Source of the DNA: a bacterium
Lineage (GTDB): Bacteria > Spirochaetota > JAHITG01
Reading direction: 5' to 3'
NCBI GenBank assembly: GCA_028711675.1
Contig: JAQTRT010000161.1
Coordinates: 1 to 7,412, forward strand
DNA length: 7,412 bases
Below are positions 5,964 through 7,412 of this stretch, piece after piece (within the stretch, counting starts at the first letter, position 1; the number at the start of each line of letters is the position of its first letter). A program made the position numbers and the translations under genes. Below the pieces are notes generated by a model, which had not been told where the DNA came from, made no database searches, and saw only the letters and a program-made list of their open reading frames with translations.

Positions 5964-5970
5964 TACAGAT
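5955..5970. repeat. Small palindrome ATCTG-N6-CAGAT overlapping the -35 box
   Basis: ATCTG (5955-5959) and CAGAT (5966-5970) are exact complements around a 6-nt AT spacer. The palindrome covers part of the -35 box at 5958-5963 and so could be an operator. On the minus strand it is followed by AGCTTTTTATT, so it could equally be a weak terminator after pbpC. The 5-bp arms are too short to decide. Confidence 0.3.
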
Positions 5971-5972
5971 TA

Positions 5973-6000
5973 AATATACTTATTTAAAATGATTTAGCAA
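5973..6000 (-). promoter_or_regulatory. Second, upstream promoter candidate before the glycosyltransferase pair
   Basis: The minus strand reads TTGCTA (6000-5995, four of six matches), a 16-bp spacer and TATATT (5978-5973, five of six). The region is very AT-rich, so -10-like matches are expected by chance. It is weaker evidence than the candidate nearer the gene. Confidence 0.25.
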
Positions 6001-6008
6001 GTTATTTT

Positions 6009-7412
6009 TTAATACACCTGGATCTTCACGGAATCACTCCGGCCTTTTGAGTCCACGATGGAGATAACGGACTCGCCCCGTAATGGTGTAAGGAAAAAAA
6101 TCTCGTCCGGCTTGCCTGATGCCACAAGCTGGCTCTCCCTGAACCAGTAGACCTTTTCCACGTCCAGGGCTACGTCGGCCTTGAGCCGTATCTTCTGCAT
6201 GGCCAGGGGCATGCCTTTATCGATCTCGTACGGACAGGCGGAACTCGGGCTGATGATGACAGGTTTGTTCTTGGTGAAAAAGGCCTGGCAGTCGGGATTA
6301 TGCGCGGGTATGGAGTCGCATTTCATGCCGGCCTTCCGGAAATAGGAGGTCACTTCATTCGGCCAGTATTCCACTATCTTTTCCGTATAGACCGTGTCCT
6401 TCTTCTGTAAACAGGAAGAACAGACCTCCACGTTCCTTTTCCCGTCCACAATGATCTTCTTGTGTAACCGGCAGGACTGTTCCGGGGAGATGCCCGGGAT
6501 GTAAAGGTCTTCCCTGATCTCTTTGCAGTATGGCCCCGGCTTCTCGCCGCTTAAAGTGCATATCTTCCGGGTGCTCACGCCTTCCGGTCTTTTAAACCAG
6601 GAATCACTGTCCCTGGTAAGGTAATTGAATATGTTGATAAAAACAGGAGCGGCTTTCTTGATGCCGAGAAGGAAGGGCGAACTCCGGCAGTCAACGTTGC
6701 CTATCCATACACCGATGGTGTAGTCCGGGTTGTATCCGCAGGCCCAGGCATCCCTCAGACCGAAAGAAGTACCGGTCTTGAACGCCACTTTAGCCAGGCG
6801 CGGGGTGAATTCCCAGACCAGGGGCAGGTCCGGCCTTTCGCATTCAGCCAGCATTTCGGCAATGATGTGACAGGCCCTCGGGTCCAGTATCTTTCTTCGG
6901 GAAAGTTTTATTTTCTCTTCCTCCAGGTAAAATTTCAGGGGAGTGTAGTCACCCAGCCTGGCCAGGCTTGAAAAAAGTTTTACCACTTCCTCCAGGCTGA
7001 GCGGAAAGGCGCCCAGGACCAGGGAAAGGCCGGAATCCTCGATAAGGAGCTCCTTTTCATACGGGTACAGTTCCCTGAGCAGGCCTTTCAGGCCTTTTTC
7101 ACCCAGTTCATTTTCCAGGTTAATGGCCGGAACGTTCAATGATCTAGCCAGGGCTTCCCGGGCCTGGACAGGGCCAAGGAACGTCTTGCTGAAGTTCTGC
7201 GGATCGAAATCCCGGTACTTGGTGGGTATATCGAATAATTTTTTGGCAGGCGTGATCAGGCCTGCTTCAACGGCCCTGGCATAAAGCAATGGCTTGAGAA
7301 CAGACCCCGGCGATCTTAATAAGGCGCAGCTGTTGAATTTATTGCCGTTGTGTCCGCTGAAGTAATCGGGTGAACCCACATACGCCAGGACCTCGGATGT
7401 GCTGTTCCTTAC
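6009..7412 (-). CDS. pbpC: Penicillin-binding protein 1C, transpeptidase and C-terminal domains (5' end off the window)
   Basis: The reading frame stays open to the right edge, so 467 residues plus the stop are visible. The first visible residues, ending SEVLAYVGSPDYFSG, continue without a break into the rest, so the GTG at 7379 is not the start. Numbering from the first visible codon (7412-7410), the acyl-serine motif SxxK is S37-V-L-K40 (in SPGSVLKP), SxN is S91-L-N93 (RSLNVPAI), and KTG is 212-214 (FKTGTSFGLRDAW). All three are intact. About residues 280-335 form a Cys-containing linker (ICTLSGEKPGPYC, then SCRLHKK and VCSSC), as is common in PBP1C. The last 90 residues or so match the C-terminal PBP1C beta domain (PVIISPSSACPYEID ... 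IVDSKGRSDSVKI). The GT51 transglycosylase and membrane anchor should lie beyond the window. The full protein would polymerise and cross-link peptidoglycan at the inner membrane, though the PBP1C transpeptidase is often poorly active in studied species. Confidence 0.92.
   Translation of the reverse strand, partial: VRNSTSEVLAYVGSPDYFSGHNGNKFNSCALLRSPGSVLKPLLYARAVEAGLITPAKKLFDIPTKYRDFDPQNFSKTFLGPVQAREALARSLNVPAINLENELGEKGLKGLLRELYPYEKELLIEDSGLSLVLGAFPLSLEEVVKLFSSLARLGDYTPLKFYLEEEKIKLSRRKILDPRACHIIAEMLAECERPDLPLVWEFTPRLAKVAFKTGTSFGLRDAWACGYNPDYTIGVWIGNVDCRSSPFLLGIKKAAPVFINIFNYLTRDSDSWFKRPEGVSTRKICTLSGEKPGPYCKEIREDLYIPGISPEQSCRLHKKIIVDGKRNVEVCSSCLQKKDTVYTEKIVEYWPNEVTSYFRKAGMKCDSIPAHNPDCQAFFTKNKPVIISPSSACPYEIDKGMPLAMQKIRLKADVALDVEKVYWFRESQLVASGKPDEIFFLTPLRGESVISIVDSKGRSDSVKIQVY

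Noticed and set aside
5955..5970. LexA (SOS) box
   Set aside because: CTG and CAG are separated by 6 bp instead of the 10 bp of the E. coli-type box, and no SOS gene follows.
7377..7379. GTG as the start codon of the PBP gene
   Set aside because: The frame continues upstream to the window edge with typical PBP sequence (SEVLAYVGSPD), so the GTG is an internal Val codon and the gene is cut by the window.
1..7412. CRISPR array, defence island, prophage or insertion sequence
   Set aside because: No regularly spaced repeats, transposase, integrase, nuclease or toxin-antitoxin signatures are visible. The genes are housekeeping and envelope genes.

Overview
The window comes from a diderm (Gram-negative type) bacterium of intermediate GC with AT-rich intergenic stretches. 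The evidence is a penicillin-binding protein 1C (a class A PBP with a C-terminal PBP1C domain), two exported envelope proteins and two glycosyltransferases of the 'CGIATF' type. The phylum cannot be fixed from the sequence. The M23 peptidase with a 'TSTFGE...HFHNGLDF' core recalls Spirochaetota or Bacteroidota, but that is only an impression.

Layout, left to right. (a) Positions 1-149 (+) are the last 48 codons of carB, the large subunit of carbamoyl-phosphate synthase. (b) Everything else lies on the minus strand. A two-gene unit, read from 2116 down to 139, encodes an exported or membrane-anchored beta-propeller-like protein and then an M23 (LytM-type) metallopeptidase. The two genes overlap by 11 bp, and the peptidase gene also overlaps the end of convergent carB by 11 bp. 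(c) Positions 2117-2393 are a 277-bp non-coding region. It holds promoter-like elements for the propeller/M23 unit, a 12-bp perfect palindrome, a terminator-like hairpin facing the other way, and a cluster of ATCCTGT repeats able to form alternative hairpins. (d) A glycosyltransferase pair, read from 5907 down to 2394, encodes a 750-residue fusion of a GT4-like transferase with a C-terminal all-helical, toroid-like domain. It is followed after 40 bp by a 406-residue single-domain relative. (e) Positions 5908-6008 are an AT-rich gap with candidate promoters and a small palindrome. (f) Positions 6009-7412 hold the C-terminal two thirds or so of pbpC, which runs off the right edge.

The genes share a cell-envelope theme. 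PBP1C cross-links peptidoglycan, the M23 enzyme probably cuts or remodels it (or is a related envelope hydrolase), and the two glycosyltransferases probably build a glycan or storage oligosaccharide of unknown structure. carB is a housekeeping pyrimidine/arginine gene that simply adjoins. There is no CRISPR array, tRNA, rRNA, insertion sequence or phage gene. The least described parts are the propeller/M23 pair, the glycosyltransferase-toroid fusion with its companion, and the structured 2117-2393 intergenic region.
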